NCBI GenBank assembly: GCA_026785785.1 | Contig: JAJAZI010000202.1 | Coordinates: 1 to 6,593, forward strand | Direction of reading: 5' to 3' | DNA from: Microbacteriaceae bacterium | GTDB taxonomy: Bacteria > Actinomycetota > Actinomycetes > Actinomycetales > Microbacteriaceae | Length of the DNA: 6,593 bases | In this document: positions 1 through 6,010 of the stretch, one piece after another | Layout: the number at the start of each line of letters is the position of its first letter | Numbering within the stretch: the stretch's first letter is position 1 | The notes under the pieces: model-generated | Database searches by the model: none | Told to the model about the DNA's origin: nothing | What the model saw: only the letters and a program-made list of their open reading frames with translations | Position numbers and translations under genes: made by a program

Positions 1-185
1 AGGCGGAACTGGTCGCGATCCAGGACGAGCTGCCCGACGCCGTCGACCTGCTGGGCTCCTACCCGTCGAACGGCTACCTGTTCGTCGACGTGCTCTACGA
101 TGATGGCCAGATCCAGCACTTTGTGGATGAGGCCTACGGAGACGACGTCGTGACCGTGCGCTCGGCACTCCGCGAGCTCGGCTGA
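1..185 (+). CDS. C-terminal end of an unrecognised protein (partial)
   Basis: This is the last 60 codons of a plus-strand gene that begins before the window, read from base 3 and ending at TGA 183-185. I do not recognise the family. The visible residues are acidic and include the stretches LPDAVDLLGSYPSNGYLFVDV and VLYDDGQIQHFVDEAYGDD, ending in VRSALRELG. The alternation of hydrophobic and polar residues suggests a small mixed alpha/beta domain, and there is no transmembrane segment in the visible part. Base composition and codon use (mostly G or C at third positions) look native and coding. The gene converges on era with about 40 nt between stop codons, so it is not part of the era operon. 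That it is coding is likely; its function is open. Confidence 0.7.
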   Translation, partial: AELVAIQDELPDAVDLLGSYPSNGYLFVDVLYDDGQIQHFVDEAYGDDVVTVRSALRELG

Positions 186-201
186 GAGGCTCGGGAAGGA
201 G

Positions 202-227
202 GGCCTGGCCGACGACTCGGGCAGACC
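202..227. terminator. Stem-loop between convergent genes, possible bidirectional terminator
   Basis: Read on the minus strand, GGTCTG-C-CCGA / GTCG / TCGG-C-CAGGCC folds into an 11-position stem with one C/C mismatch, one G-U pair and a 4-nt loop. It starts at the last base of the era stop codon and lies 17 nt past the plus-strand stop. No U-tract follows on either strand: the minus-strand side continues CTCCTTCC. It is therefore not a classical intrinsic terminator, although GC-rich actinobacteria often have stem-loops without U-tracts at gene ends. The position between two convergent stops is the main argument for terminator function. Confidence 0.45.
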
Positions 228-1129
228 TAGAAGCCGAGACGGCCGAGCTGCTTCGGGTCCCTCTGCCAGTCCTTCGCGATCTTCACCCGGATCGACAGGA
301 ACACCTGCTTGCCGACGAGGGGCTCGATCTGCGCGCGGGCGCGAGCACCGACATCCGCGAGCCTGGAGCCCTGATGGCCGATGATGATGCCCTTCTGGCT
401 GTCGCGCTCCACGAAGAGGTTCGCGTAGATCTCGACGAGGTCCTTGTCGTCGCGCTCGATGATGTCGTCGAGGGTCACCGCGATCGAGTGTGGCAGCTCG
501 TCCTGGACGCCCTCGAGCACAGCCTCGCGGATGAGCTCGCTGATGCGGTCGGCGAGCACCTCCTCGGTGACGGCGTCGGCGGGGTAGAGCGCCTGCGACA
601 GCGGCAGCATCTTGATGAGCTCGGTCGCGAGGGTGTCGAGCTGGATGCCGCTCGTCGCGGAGATCGGGATGATCAGGTCCCAGTCGCGCAGGCCCTGTAC
701 CGCGAGCAGCTGCTCGGCGACCGCCGGCCGCGATGCCGCGTCGATCTTCGTGACGATCGCGACCTTCTTCGCCCGCGGGAACGCGTCGAGCTGCTCGTTG
801 ATGTACCGGTCGCCCGGGCCGATTTTCTCGTTCGCGGGAACGCAGAAGCCGATCACGTCGACATCGCCCAGCGTCGATTGCACGATCGCGTTGAGCCGCT
901 CGCCCAGCAGCGTGCGCGGGCGGTGCATCCCCGGCGTATCGACGAGGATCAGCTGGCCGGATGCCTGGTGCGCGATGCCGCGGATCGCGCGCCGGGTGGT
1001 CTGCGGCTTCGAACTCGTGATCGCCACCTTCTCGCCGACGAGTGCGTTCGTCAGGGTCGACTTCCCGACGTTCGGGCGGCCGACGAACGAGACGAACCCG
1101 GCGCGGAAATCGCTGTTATCAGTCGTCAT
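227..1129 (-). CDS. era: GTPase Era, ribosome small-subunit assembly factor
   Basis: A 300-residue protein, the usual length for Era. It is an essential-type GTPase that binds the 3' end of 16S rRNA and helps 30S assembly. The G domain occupies about residues 9-175: G1 P-loop GRPNVGKST (17-25), switch I with PQTTR (42-46), G3 DTPG (64-67), G4 TKID (127-130) and G5 SAT (157-159). The C-terminal type II KH domain spans about 195-290, with its GxxG loop GHQG (251-254) inside IIIGHQGSRLADVGARAR. The G4 motif has Thr where many GTPases have Asn (NKxD), a substitution I believe is tolerated in Era proteins of this phylum. The ATG start lies inside the end of the upstream corC-type gene (11-nt overlap), with GGAG at 1136-1139, 6 nt upstream. 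It is the last gene of the compact block. Confidence 0.97.
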   Translation of the reverse strand: MTTDNSDFRAGFVSFVGRPNVGKSTLTNALVGEKVAITSSKPQTTRRAIRGIAHQASGQLILVDTPGMHRPRTLLGERLNAIVQSTLGDVDVIGFCVPANEKIGPGDRYINEQLDAFPRAKKVAIVTKIDAASRPAVAEQLLAVQGLRDWDLIIPISATSGIQLDTLATELIKMLPLSQALYPADAVTEEVLADRISELIREAVLEGVQDELPHSIAVTLDDIIERDDKDLVEIYANLFVERDSQKGIIIGHQGSRLADVGARARAQIEPLVGKQVFLSIRVKIAKDWQRDPKQLGRLGF

Positions 1130-2438
1130 TGTCGTCTCCGTCGCTCGTGGTGCCTGGTTTGCCGAATGCGGCCTGTGCGTCGATGAGGGCCTGGTCTCGC
1201 TCCACGAGCACGGTGCTCAGTCGCTTGCGTCGTCCCTCGGTGCGCTCAGCCACGAGAATCAGTCCCGAGTAGGCCGCGCGCGAGCCCGGAAGCGGGAGCC
1301 GGCCGAGGGCCTTGGTGAGCAGCCCGCCGACCGAGTCGACGTCGTCGTCATCGAGCTCGATCTGGAAGAGCTCGCCGAGCTCGTCAACGGGCAGCCGGGC
1401 GCTCACCCGGTACCGGCCGTCGCCGAGGTCCTCGATTTCGACGACCTCGCGGTCGTATTCGTCCGAGATGTCGCCCACGAGTTCCTCGATGAGGTCCTCC
1501 ATCGTCACAAGGCCGGCGATACCGCCGTACTCGTCGACGACCATCGCGAGGTGGTTCGACTCGAGCTGCATCTGCCGCAGCATGTTGTCGGCCTTCTTCG
1601 ACTCTGGCACAAACATCGCCGGACGGGCGAGTTCGGCAACCGTGATCGACCCGGCGCCGAGCGGCTTCTCGTAGCTCAGCCTGGCGATGTCGCGCAGGTA
1701 CAGGATGCCGAGGACCTCGTCGATGTCTTCCCCGATCACGGGCATCCGGGAGGTCCCCCGGCTGAGGAACAGGCCCATCGCCGACCCGATGCTCGCGTCA
1801 CCGTCGACCGTGATCATGTCGGTGCGCGGGATCATGATCTCCCGCACGACGGTGTCGCTGAACTCGAAGATCGAGTGGATGAGCTCCCGGTCCTCCTCCT
1901 CGAGCACCTCGAGCTCCGTCGCTTCGTCGACCATGCTGAGCAGCTGCTCCTCGGACGAGAACGACGTCGTCTTCGGCCGCCCCGGAGTGACCCGGTTTCC
2001 GATCGCGACGAGCGCGTCGGCGATGGACCCGAGCGCCACCCGGTTCGCGCGGATGACGGGCGCCGACAGGCGCAGGATGCGGGTGGAGTGCTCCCGGCCG
2101 ACGCTGCGCGGGCTCGAGCCGACGAGAACGAACGACGCGAGGGTCATCGTGGCCGCCGACACCAGCAGGGCGACCCAGAGCTCCTGGAACAGGGAGGCGA
2201 ACGACAGGGTCACGAGGACCGCGGCCGTGGTCTCGGCCACGACCCGGGTGAAGTTGATGGCGTTGACGTGTGCGGTGACATCCGCGGCGATCCCGAGGAG
2301 CGAGCCGCGCGCCTTCGCTGTTGAGGCGATGTCGAGCAGATCGGCCCTCGACGTCACCGAGAGGGCAGCATCCGCCGCAGCGAGGAGCCCGCCGAGGATC
2401 ACCAACACGATGGCGACGCTGATGAAGGCAGCGAGCAC
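1119..2438 (-). CDS. CNNM/CorC-HlyC family membrane protein with CBS pair
   Basis: A 439-residue integral membrane protein of the hemolysin C/CorC (CNNM-like) family, whose members are linked to magnesium or other divalent cation homeostasis. The N-terminal DUF21-type membrane domain has hydrophobic segments at about residues 2-25, 66-85 and 88-108. A CBS pair follows: the first at about 203-255 (IPRTDMITVDGDASIG onward) and the second at about 275-328, containing VVDEYGGIAGLVTMEDLIEELVGDI. The C-terminal CorC/HlyC domain is about 333-415, including VSARLPVDELGELF and DSVGGLLTKALGRLP. An acidic tail DGDDNDD ends the protein. The start is taken as GTG at 2438. It puts the first membrane helix at the N-terminus, has GAGG at 2446-2449 with 7 nt spacing, and lies 4 nt after the ybeY stop. 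The frame is open further upstream, but that would overlap ybeY and gives an Arg/Ser-rich sequence typical of an off-frame translation. The family is certain; the transported ion cannot be read from the sequence. Confidence 0.93.
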   Translation of the reverse strand: MLAAFISVAIVLVILGGLLAAADAALSVTSRADLLDIASTAKARGSLLGIAADVTAHVNAINFTRVVAETTAAVLVTLSFASLFQELWVALLVSAATMTLASFVLVGSSPRSVGREHSTRILRLSAPVIRANRVALGSIADALVAIGNRVTPGRPKTTSFSSEEQLLSMVDEATELEVLEEEDRELIHSIFEFSDTVVREIMIPRTDMITVDGDASIGSAMGLFLSRGTSRMPVIGEDIDEVLGILYLRDIARLSYEKPLGAGSITVAELARPAMFVPESKKADNMLRQMQLESNHLAMVVDEYGGIAGLVTMEDLIEELVGDISDEYDREVVEIEDLGDGRYRVSARLPVDELGELFQIELDDDDVDSVGGLLTKALGRLPLPGSRAAYSGLILVAERTEGRRKRLSTVLVERDQALIDAQAAFGKPGTTSDGDDNDD

Positions 2439-2442
2439 GTGG

Positions 2443-2907
2443 CTACCTCGATCGTCGTTCGTCGACGGAGAACCCGGAGAGAATATCGCGCTGAATCCCG
2501 AACATCTCCTGCTCTTCCTCCGGTTCGGCGTGGTCGAAGCCGAGCAGGTGGAGCAGGCCGTGCGTCGTGAGCATGAGCATCTCGTCCATCGGGCTGTGCC
2601 CGGCGGTCTCCGCCTGCGCGATCGCGACCTGCGGGCAGAGGACGATGTCACCGAGCAGGCCCGCGGGGGTCTGGAACTCGTCGGTTCCCGGGCGCAGCTC
2701 GTCCATCGGGAAGCTCAGCACGTCGGTCGGGCCCGGCTCGTCCATCCACTGCAGGTGGAGCTGCTCCATGGCCGCCTCGTCGACGATGAGGATCGCCAGT
2801 TCCGCGTCGGGATGCACGTGGAGCTGGTCGAGAGCGAACGTCCCGAGGCGCTGCAGCGCGGCCTCGTCGACGTCGACGCCCGATTCGTTGTTGATCTCGA
2901 TCGACAT
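2443..2907 (-). CDS. ybeY: Endoribonuclease YbeY, 16S rRNA maturation
   Basis: A 154-residue zinc-dependent RNase of the UPF0054/YbeY family, implicated in 16S rRNA 3'-end maturation and ribosome quality control. The signature HGLLHLLGFDH is complete, with metal ligands His116, His120 and His126. Other conserved family segments are TDVLSFP (61-67) and GDIVLCP (86-92). Length is normal. The ATG directly abuts the TAG of phoH (TAGATG), so translation is probably coupled to phoH. A purine-rich AAGGGATGG about 10 nt upstream, inside phoH, may serve as ribosome binding site. The corC-type gene starts 4 nt after the stop. The phoH-ybeY-corC-era order is a widely conserved bacterial arrangement and fits a shared role in ribosome biogenesis, as YbeY and Era act on the same rRNA end. 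Confidence 0.97.
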   Translation of the reverse strand: MSIEINNESGVDVDEAALQRLGTFALDQLHVHPDAELAILIVDEAAMEQLHLQWMDEPGPTDVLSFPMDELRPGTDEFQTPAGLLGDIVLCPQVAIAQAETAGHSPMDEMLMLTTHGLLHLLGFDHAEPEEEQEMFGIQRDILSGFSVDERRSR

Positions 2908-4023
2908 CTAGCGGCGCCATCCCTTGGTTCGTCTGTCTTGTGGCTCTCGTCCGCCCTGCTCGCCGGCCCTGCGGTCGGCGCGGTTCGCGAACTCGGCGGC
3001 CTGCTCACGCTCGAAGCGCTGCACCTGCCGCTCGGCGTCGAACTTCGTATAGGCGTCGACGATGCGACCGACGAGGCTGTGGCGCACGACATCCTCGCTC
3101 GTAAGCCGGGCGAAGTGGATGTCGTCGACGTCGCTGAGCACGCGGGTGACGAGCTGAAGCCCGCTCGCGCCGCTCGGCAGGTCGACTTGGGTGACGTCGC
3201 CGGTGACGACGATGCGCGAGCCGTGCCCGAGCCGGGTGAGGAACATCTTCATCTGCTCCGGCGTGGTGTTCTGCGCCTCGTCGAGCACGATGAAGGAGTT
3301 GTTGAGCGTGCGACCGCGCATGTAGGCAAGCGGAGCGACCTCGATCGTGCCCGCGGCGAGAAGTTTCGGCACGATCTCCGGGTCCAACATCTCGTTGAGC
3401 GCGTCGTAGAGCGGGCGCAGGTAGGGGTCGATCTTGTCGGTCAGCGTTCCGGGCAGGTAGCCGAGGCGTTCGCCTGCCTCGACGGCCGGGCGGGTCAGGA
3501 TGATGCGCTCGACCTCCTTGCGTTGCAGCGCCTGAACGGCCTTCGCCATCGCGAGGTAGGTCTTCCCGGTTCCGGCGGGGCCGATGCCGAACACGATCGT
3601 GTGCTGGTCGATCGCGTCCACGTACATCTTCTGGCCGAGTGTCTTCGGACGGATGCTCCGGCCGCGCCCCGTCAGGATCGCCTGGCTGAGCAGCTCGGCC
3701 GGGCTGGAGTTCTGGTCGCGGTCCAGCATGCGCGCGGAGGTCGCCACCTCGTCGTCGCCGAGATCCCGGTCGCCGCGCACCATGAGGATGAGCTCCTCGA
3801 CGAGTCGCTCGGCCGCACGCACAGCCGCGGCCTCGCCCGAGAGGGTGATCTCGTTGCCGCGTACGAGAACGTCGACGTGCGGATGCTGCTTCTCGACCGT
3901 CTTCAGGAAGCGGTCCTGCGGCCCGAGCAGTCGAACCATGACGATTCCGTCGACCTGCATCCTGACGCTGTGGGGGGCACCGCCTCTGGGCGCCGCGCCG
4001 CCCACACTGTCACTGTCTGCCAA
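2908..4023 (-). CDS. PhoH-like ATPase
   Basis: A 371-residue cytoplasmic P-loop ATPase of the PhoH family, commonly encoded beside ybeY and suspected to act in RNA metabolism. An N-terminal KH-like module is at about residues 40-82. The ATPase core follows, with Walker A GPAGTGKT (148-155), Walker B FIVLDEAQ (244-251) and downstream TGDVTQVDLP (274-283). The last 40 residues (about 330-371) are rich in Arg, Glu and Gln, look disordered and are probably lineage-specific. The chosen start is TTG at 4023 because AGGAAGG sits 5 nt upstream. The gene then overlaps the end of the HIT gene by 14 nt. The alternative is ATG at Met22, which would remove a Gly/Ala/Pro-rich N-terminus and leave the folded domains intact. 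The TAG stop directly abuts the ybeY ATG. The name phoH refers to the family only; a phosphate-starvation role is not implied. Confidence 0.95.
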   Translation of the reverse strand: MADSDSVGGAAPRGGAPHSVRMQVDGIVMVRLLGPQDRFLKTVEKQHPHVDVLVRGNEITLSGEAAAVRAAERLVEELILMVRGDRDLGDDEVATSARMLDRDQNSSPAELLSQAILTGRGRSIRPKTLGQKMYVDAIDQHTIVFGIGPAGTGKTYLAMAKAVQALQRKEVERIILTRPAVEAGERLGYLPGTLTDKIDPYLRPLYDALNEMLDPEIVPKLLAAGTIEVAPLAYMRGRTLNNSFIVLDEAQNTTPEQMKMFLTRLGHGSRIVVTGDVTQVDLPSGASGLQLVTRVLSDVDDIHFARLTSEDVVRHSLVGRIVDAYTKFDAERQVQRFEREQAAEFANRADRRAGEQGGREPQDRRTKGWRR

Positions 4024-4366
4024 GGGAGCCTTCCTCGAGTGCCCCGCTCAAGACGTGGGCGTGAACATGAAATACGGTCTGGCCGCTGCTGGGGCCGGTA
4101 TTGAAGACCAACCGGAACTCCCCGTTGGAAAATTCCTGCGCCAGGCGATCCGCCGTGGCGACGAGTTCGGCGAGCAGGGCCGGGTCGCCCGCTGCCAGTT
4201 CGACGACGTTCTCGAACGCCTCGGTCTTCGGAACGACCAGCAGGTGCACCGGCGCCTTGGGGGCGATGTCGCGGAAGGCGATGATCGAATCGCTTTCGAA
4301 GACGATGTCGGCCGGGATCTCGCGCGCGACGATGCGGCTGAAGATCGACGGGCTGGTTTCTACCAT
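4010..4366 (-). CDS. HIT-family nucleotide hydrolase, HinT-like
   Basis: A 118-residue protein of the histidine triad superfamily, most like the short HinT branch that hydrolyses purine nucleoside phosphoramidates and related adenylates. The hallmark HVHAHVL lies at residues 100-106, with His100, His102 and His104 forming the triad. It is preceded by FNTGPSSGQTVF, the usual nucleotide-contact region, with Asn89. The N-terminal part (IFSRIVAREIPADIVFESDSIIAFRDI) and APVHLLVVPK (38-47) are also typical. The ATG has no strong Shine-Dalgarno sequence (only GTAGGC just upstream), unlike every downstream gene in the block. This fits it being the first gene of the transcript and possibly leaderless. 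The stop codon lies inside the beginning of phoH, a 14-nt overlap. The exact substrate cannot be deduced. Confidence 0.94.
   Translation of the reverse strand: MVETSPSIFSRIVAREIPADIVFESDSIIAFRDIAPKAPVHLLVVPKTEAFENVVELAAGDPALLAELVATADRLAQEFSNGEFRLVFNTGPSSGQTVFHVHAHVLSGALEEGSLGRQ
4029..4035 (-). promoter_or_regulatory. Ribosome binding site deciding the phoH TTG start
   Basis: AGGAAGG on the minus strand, 5 nt before TTG 4023 and inside the 3' end of the HIT gene. It closely matches the anti-Shine-Dalgarno sequence and is the clearest site of this kind in the window. This favours initiation at TTG over the internal ATG at codon 22. Confidence 0.7.
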
Positions 4367-4372
4367 GCCTAC

Positions 4373-4378
4373 AGCTTA
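4373..4378 (-). promoter_or_regulatory. Candidate -10 element for a leaderless HIT-gene transcript
   Basis: On the minus strand TAAGCT matches the actinobacterial TANNNT -10 pattern and ends 6 nt before the HIT gene ATG. Transcription would then start at or next to the A of ATG, giving a leaderless mRNA. Supporting points are the weak Shine-Dalgarno sequence and the 279-nt gap upstream. Against it, no good -35 hexamer lies about 17 nt further up (ACCGCT there). Confidence 0.3.
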
Positions 4379-4455
4379 AGCGGTGAAGATCGGTGAGCGG
4401 TCCGGGTGGACGAATCGGTGTGCGGTGAGATGATGGCGCCGGTTTGGCCTTGAGC

Positions 4456-4510
4456 TGCGGATGGGGCGAGTTTCGTGGGGAGGTGCGGATGGGCCAGTGT
4501 CGCGGGGAGG
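4456..4510. repeat. Imperfect tandem repeat, two units of 28 and 27 nt
   Basis: Unit 1 (4456-4483) and unit 2 (4484-4510) both begin TGCGGATGGG and both end TCG-(T/C)-GGGGAGG. The middle of each differs (GCGAGTT against CCAGTG). A third start, TGCGTTCCGGG, follows at 4511 but diverges quickly. The units lie upstream of the HIT gene in the rsmE-HIT gap. No function can be assigned; they could be a small replication-slippage duplication or paired binding sites. Confidence 0.6.
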
Positions 4511-4645
4511 TGCGTTCCGGGCAGGCCGCGATCCGATCCACGCGTTCCGGCCTCTACAGCCGCCCGCGACCCGCCCAGTGCGGTCGCCGCCGAGCCGCCG
4601 GGAGGGACATTTGCGGGCAACTCACGGCCGAATGCGACGCTACTG

Positions 4646-5374
4646 CTACCAGCGGCCCAGCGCGACGTTGAGCACGGCGATCGCGGCGGGCCCCGCGGTG
4701 CTCGTGCGCAACACGGTGTCCCCGAGCCGGACGAGCTCCGCGCCGCCGGCGGTGAGATGCGCGAGCTCGCCCGGGGCGATCCCGCCCTCCGGTCCGACGA
4801 CGAGCACAATGTCGTGGTCGTCGGGCCGCACGTCGCTCAGCCGGAGTTGCGCGGTCGGCTCGAGCACCAGCATCCGCGTCGAGCCGGCGAGCAGGGCGAG
4901 CTGCTTCGTCGACACCAGCGGCGCGACATCCGGAAGCCAGGGGCGCATCGACTGCTTCGTGGCCTCGCGCACGATCGCCGACCAGCGCTCGTGACCCTTT
5001 TTGACCTTCGGGCCCTCCCACTTGACGATCGAGCGCTGTGCGGACCACGGGACCACCCCGTCGACGCCGAGTTCGCTCGCGGCCTGCACCGCGTACTCGT
5101 CACGGTCGCCCTTCGCGAGGGCCTGGGCGAGGAACACCGCCGGCTGCGCGGGAGGAGTCGTCGTGACATCCTCGACAGCGAGGGCAAGCTCGCCCGGCTC
5201 CGCGGTGACGACCGTGCCGTGGGCGACGAGACCCGCGCCGTTGCCGACGATCAGCCTGTCGCCGACCTGCACGCGGCTGACCGTCACGGCGTGCCGCGCC
5301 TCGGCACCGATGATCGTGATGCGATCGCCGACGGTGGCCTGCGTGGTGTCCTCGCTGAGGTAGAAGTGCGCCAT
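4646..5374 (-). CDS. rsmE: 16S rRNA (uracil-1498-N3)-methyltransferase RsmE
   Basis: A 242-residue SPOUT-class methyltransferase that makes m3U1498 in 16S rRNA, using S-adenosylmethionine through a trefoil knot. The N-terminal PUA-like domain spans about residues 1-70 (MAHFYLSED, then GAEARHAVTVSRVQVGD). The C-terminal knot domain contains KGHERWSAIVREATKQSMRP (126-145), VVGPEGGIAPGE (192-203, SAM loop) and LGDTVLRTSTAGPAAIAVLN (217-236), and ends in ALGRW. Length is normal. The ATG at 5374 is chosen because family members start with M-x-H/R-F and because TAAGG lies 8 nt upstream. An in-frame ATG 81 nt further up lies inside a repeat arm and would add an atypical Arg-rich extension. In related genomes this gene usually follows dnaJ closely; here about 790 nt of repeat-bearing DNA separate them. 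Confidence 0.96.
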   Translation of the reverse strand: MAHFYLSEDTTQATVGDRITIIGAEARHAVTVSRVQVGDRLIVGNGAGLVAHGTVVTAEPGELALAVEDVTTTPPAQPAVFLAQALAKGDRDEYAVQAASELGVDGVVPWSAQRSIVKWEGPKVKKGHERWSAIVREATKQSMRPWLPDVAPLVSTKQLALLAGSTRMLVLEPTAQLRLSDVRPDDHDIVLVVGPEGGIAPGELAHLTAGGAELVRLGDTVLRTSTAGPAAIAVLNVALGRW

Positions 5375-5454
5375 CCGGCCAGCCTTACAGATCCGCGCTC
5401 GTGCCGCATACCGGTGCGCCCGGTCATCGCCCCACCGCCCATGCGCACCCTTCA

Positions 5455-5553
5455 TGTCGGAAATTCAGGAACCCGTCATCCACGTGCCCCCGCGAACCCC
5501 GTGGATGCCGCTCCTCTCGCCAGCGAGCGGGCGCATGTCCTGAATTTCCGACA
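5455..5553. repeat. Inverted-repeat element, copy 1
   Basis: The left arm TGTCGGAAATTCAGGA (5455-5470) is exactly complementary to the right arm TCCTGAATTTCCGACA (5538-5553), a perfect 16-bp stem around a 67-nt interior. The interior has an 8-bp hairpin, CATCCACG (5477-5484) with CGTGGATG (5500-5507), and a second possible one, CCGCTC (5508-5513) with GAGCGG (5525-5530). The fold would be a closing stem over a two-hairpin multiloop, and it can form in RNA from either strand or in single-stranded DNA. No target-site duplication is visible at the edges. This is the most intact of the three copies. Confidence 0.9.
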
Positions 5554-5674
5554 GTCGGATAAGGCTGCTCTCTAAATAGCAGAGCCTCGAACCCGGCGTT
5601 GGCCAGCCTGGCCGCGAATGTCGGCGGGTGCGTCACATTCACGACCGACCATCTGCAGGCGGCCCCGCGGCCTG

Positions 5675-5773
5675 TATCGGAAATTCAGGAATGCGCCATT
5701 CGCGGGCCAAGTCAGGCCTCGCGGACGCAGCCCCGCCCTCCGGCGAGCGTGCATATGTCCTGAATTTCCGACA
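5675..5773. repeat. Inverted-repeat element, copy 2
   Basis: The left arm TATCGGAAATTCAGGA (5675-5690) differs from copy 1 by one base (A for G at the second position). The right arm at 5758-5773 is identical to copy 1. The interior is again exactly 67 nt. CATTCGCG (5697-5704) faces CGCGGACG (5720-5727) in the same interior columns (7-14 with 30-37) as the copy 1 hairpin, with one mismatch and one wobble pair. The 20 nt before the right arm resemble copy 1 (GGCGAGCGTGCATATG against AGCGAGCGGGCGCATG). Confidence 0.9.
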
Positions 5774-5910
5774 CCGCGCGGCCGCTGTCCGCCGAAGCGT
5801 GAATCTCGAGCCGGGGCGCGCTTCCGCGGCCCGCCGACTCCAGCCGCGTGGGGCACGTCGAGGACGAGGCTTTCCCGAGCCGCCGTATCGGGGTGGCCGT
5901 AATCACCCTG

Positions 5911-6008
5911 TGTCGGAAATTCAGGAACCCAGCACTCATGGGCTGGGAGTGCCCTGTGGGCGCGGGCCCGCGCGTCGGCAAGCATGCGCAATTCCTGAAT
6001 TTCCGACT
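5911..6008. repeat. Inverted-repeat element, copy 3
   Basis: The left arm TGTCGGAAATTCAGGA (5911-5926) is identical to copy 1. The right arm TCCTGAATTTCCGACT (5993-6008) differs only in its last base, leaving a 15-bp stem. The interior is 66 nt. It starts ACCC like copy 1 and contains GCACTC (5932-5937) paired with GAGTGC (5947-5952) over a 9-nt loop, so its hairpin begins in nearly the same column but has a shorter loop. A very GC-rich palindrome (CGCGGGCCCGCG) follows. The 20 nt before the right arm (CGGCAAGCATGCGCAAT) are a diverged version of the other two copies. Confidence 0.9.
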
Positions 6009-6010
6009 GG

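Larger units (their letters stand above)
4367..4645. other. Gene-free gap between rsmE and the HIT gene
   Basis: 279 nt without a convincing gene. Open frames cross it on both strands but give low-complexity Arg/Gly/Pro/Ser-rich translations and no known motif, as expected in GC-rich DNA. It holds an imperfect tandem repeat at 4456-4510, several CGGTGA-type hexamers near the HIT gene (4381, 4391 and 4423, with a CGGTGT at 4416) and the candidate -10 at 4373-4378. It probably carries the promoter of the HIT-phoH-ybeY-corC-era unit. Confidence 0.6.

Noticed and set aside
2439..2651. N-terminal extension of the corC-type protein from an ATG at 2651
   Set aside because: It lies entirely within ybeY in another frame, gives an Arg/Ser/Cys-rich sequence, and would put the first membrane helix 70 residues in.
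374..4104. Several long open frames on the plus strand, up to about 800 codons, opposite era, corC, ybeY and phoH
   Set aside because: They are antisense to genes with intact catalytic motifs, and their translations are Arg/Asp/Val/Leu-rich low-complexity sequence with no recognisable domain. This is the usual artefact of GC-rich coding DNA.
5375..5455. N-terminal extension of RsmE from an in-frame ATG at 5455
   Set aside because: The extension is Arg/Ala-rich and starts within a repeat arm, while the ATG at 5374 has a ribosome binding site and gives the normal family N-terminus MAHFYL.
5565..5582. CTGCT/AGCAG hairpin in the AT-richer patch between elements 1 and 2 as a terminator or promoter
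   Set aside because: The stem is only 5 bp, no U-tract follows, alternative pairings exist, and no -35 box accompanies the AT-rich bases.
5455..6008. CRISPR array
   Set aside because: The 16-nt repeats alternate in orientation, spacers alternate between about 67 nt and 121-137 nt, paired interiors share sequence similarity, and no cas gene is present. CRISPR repeats are direct and evenly spaced.
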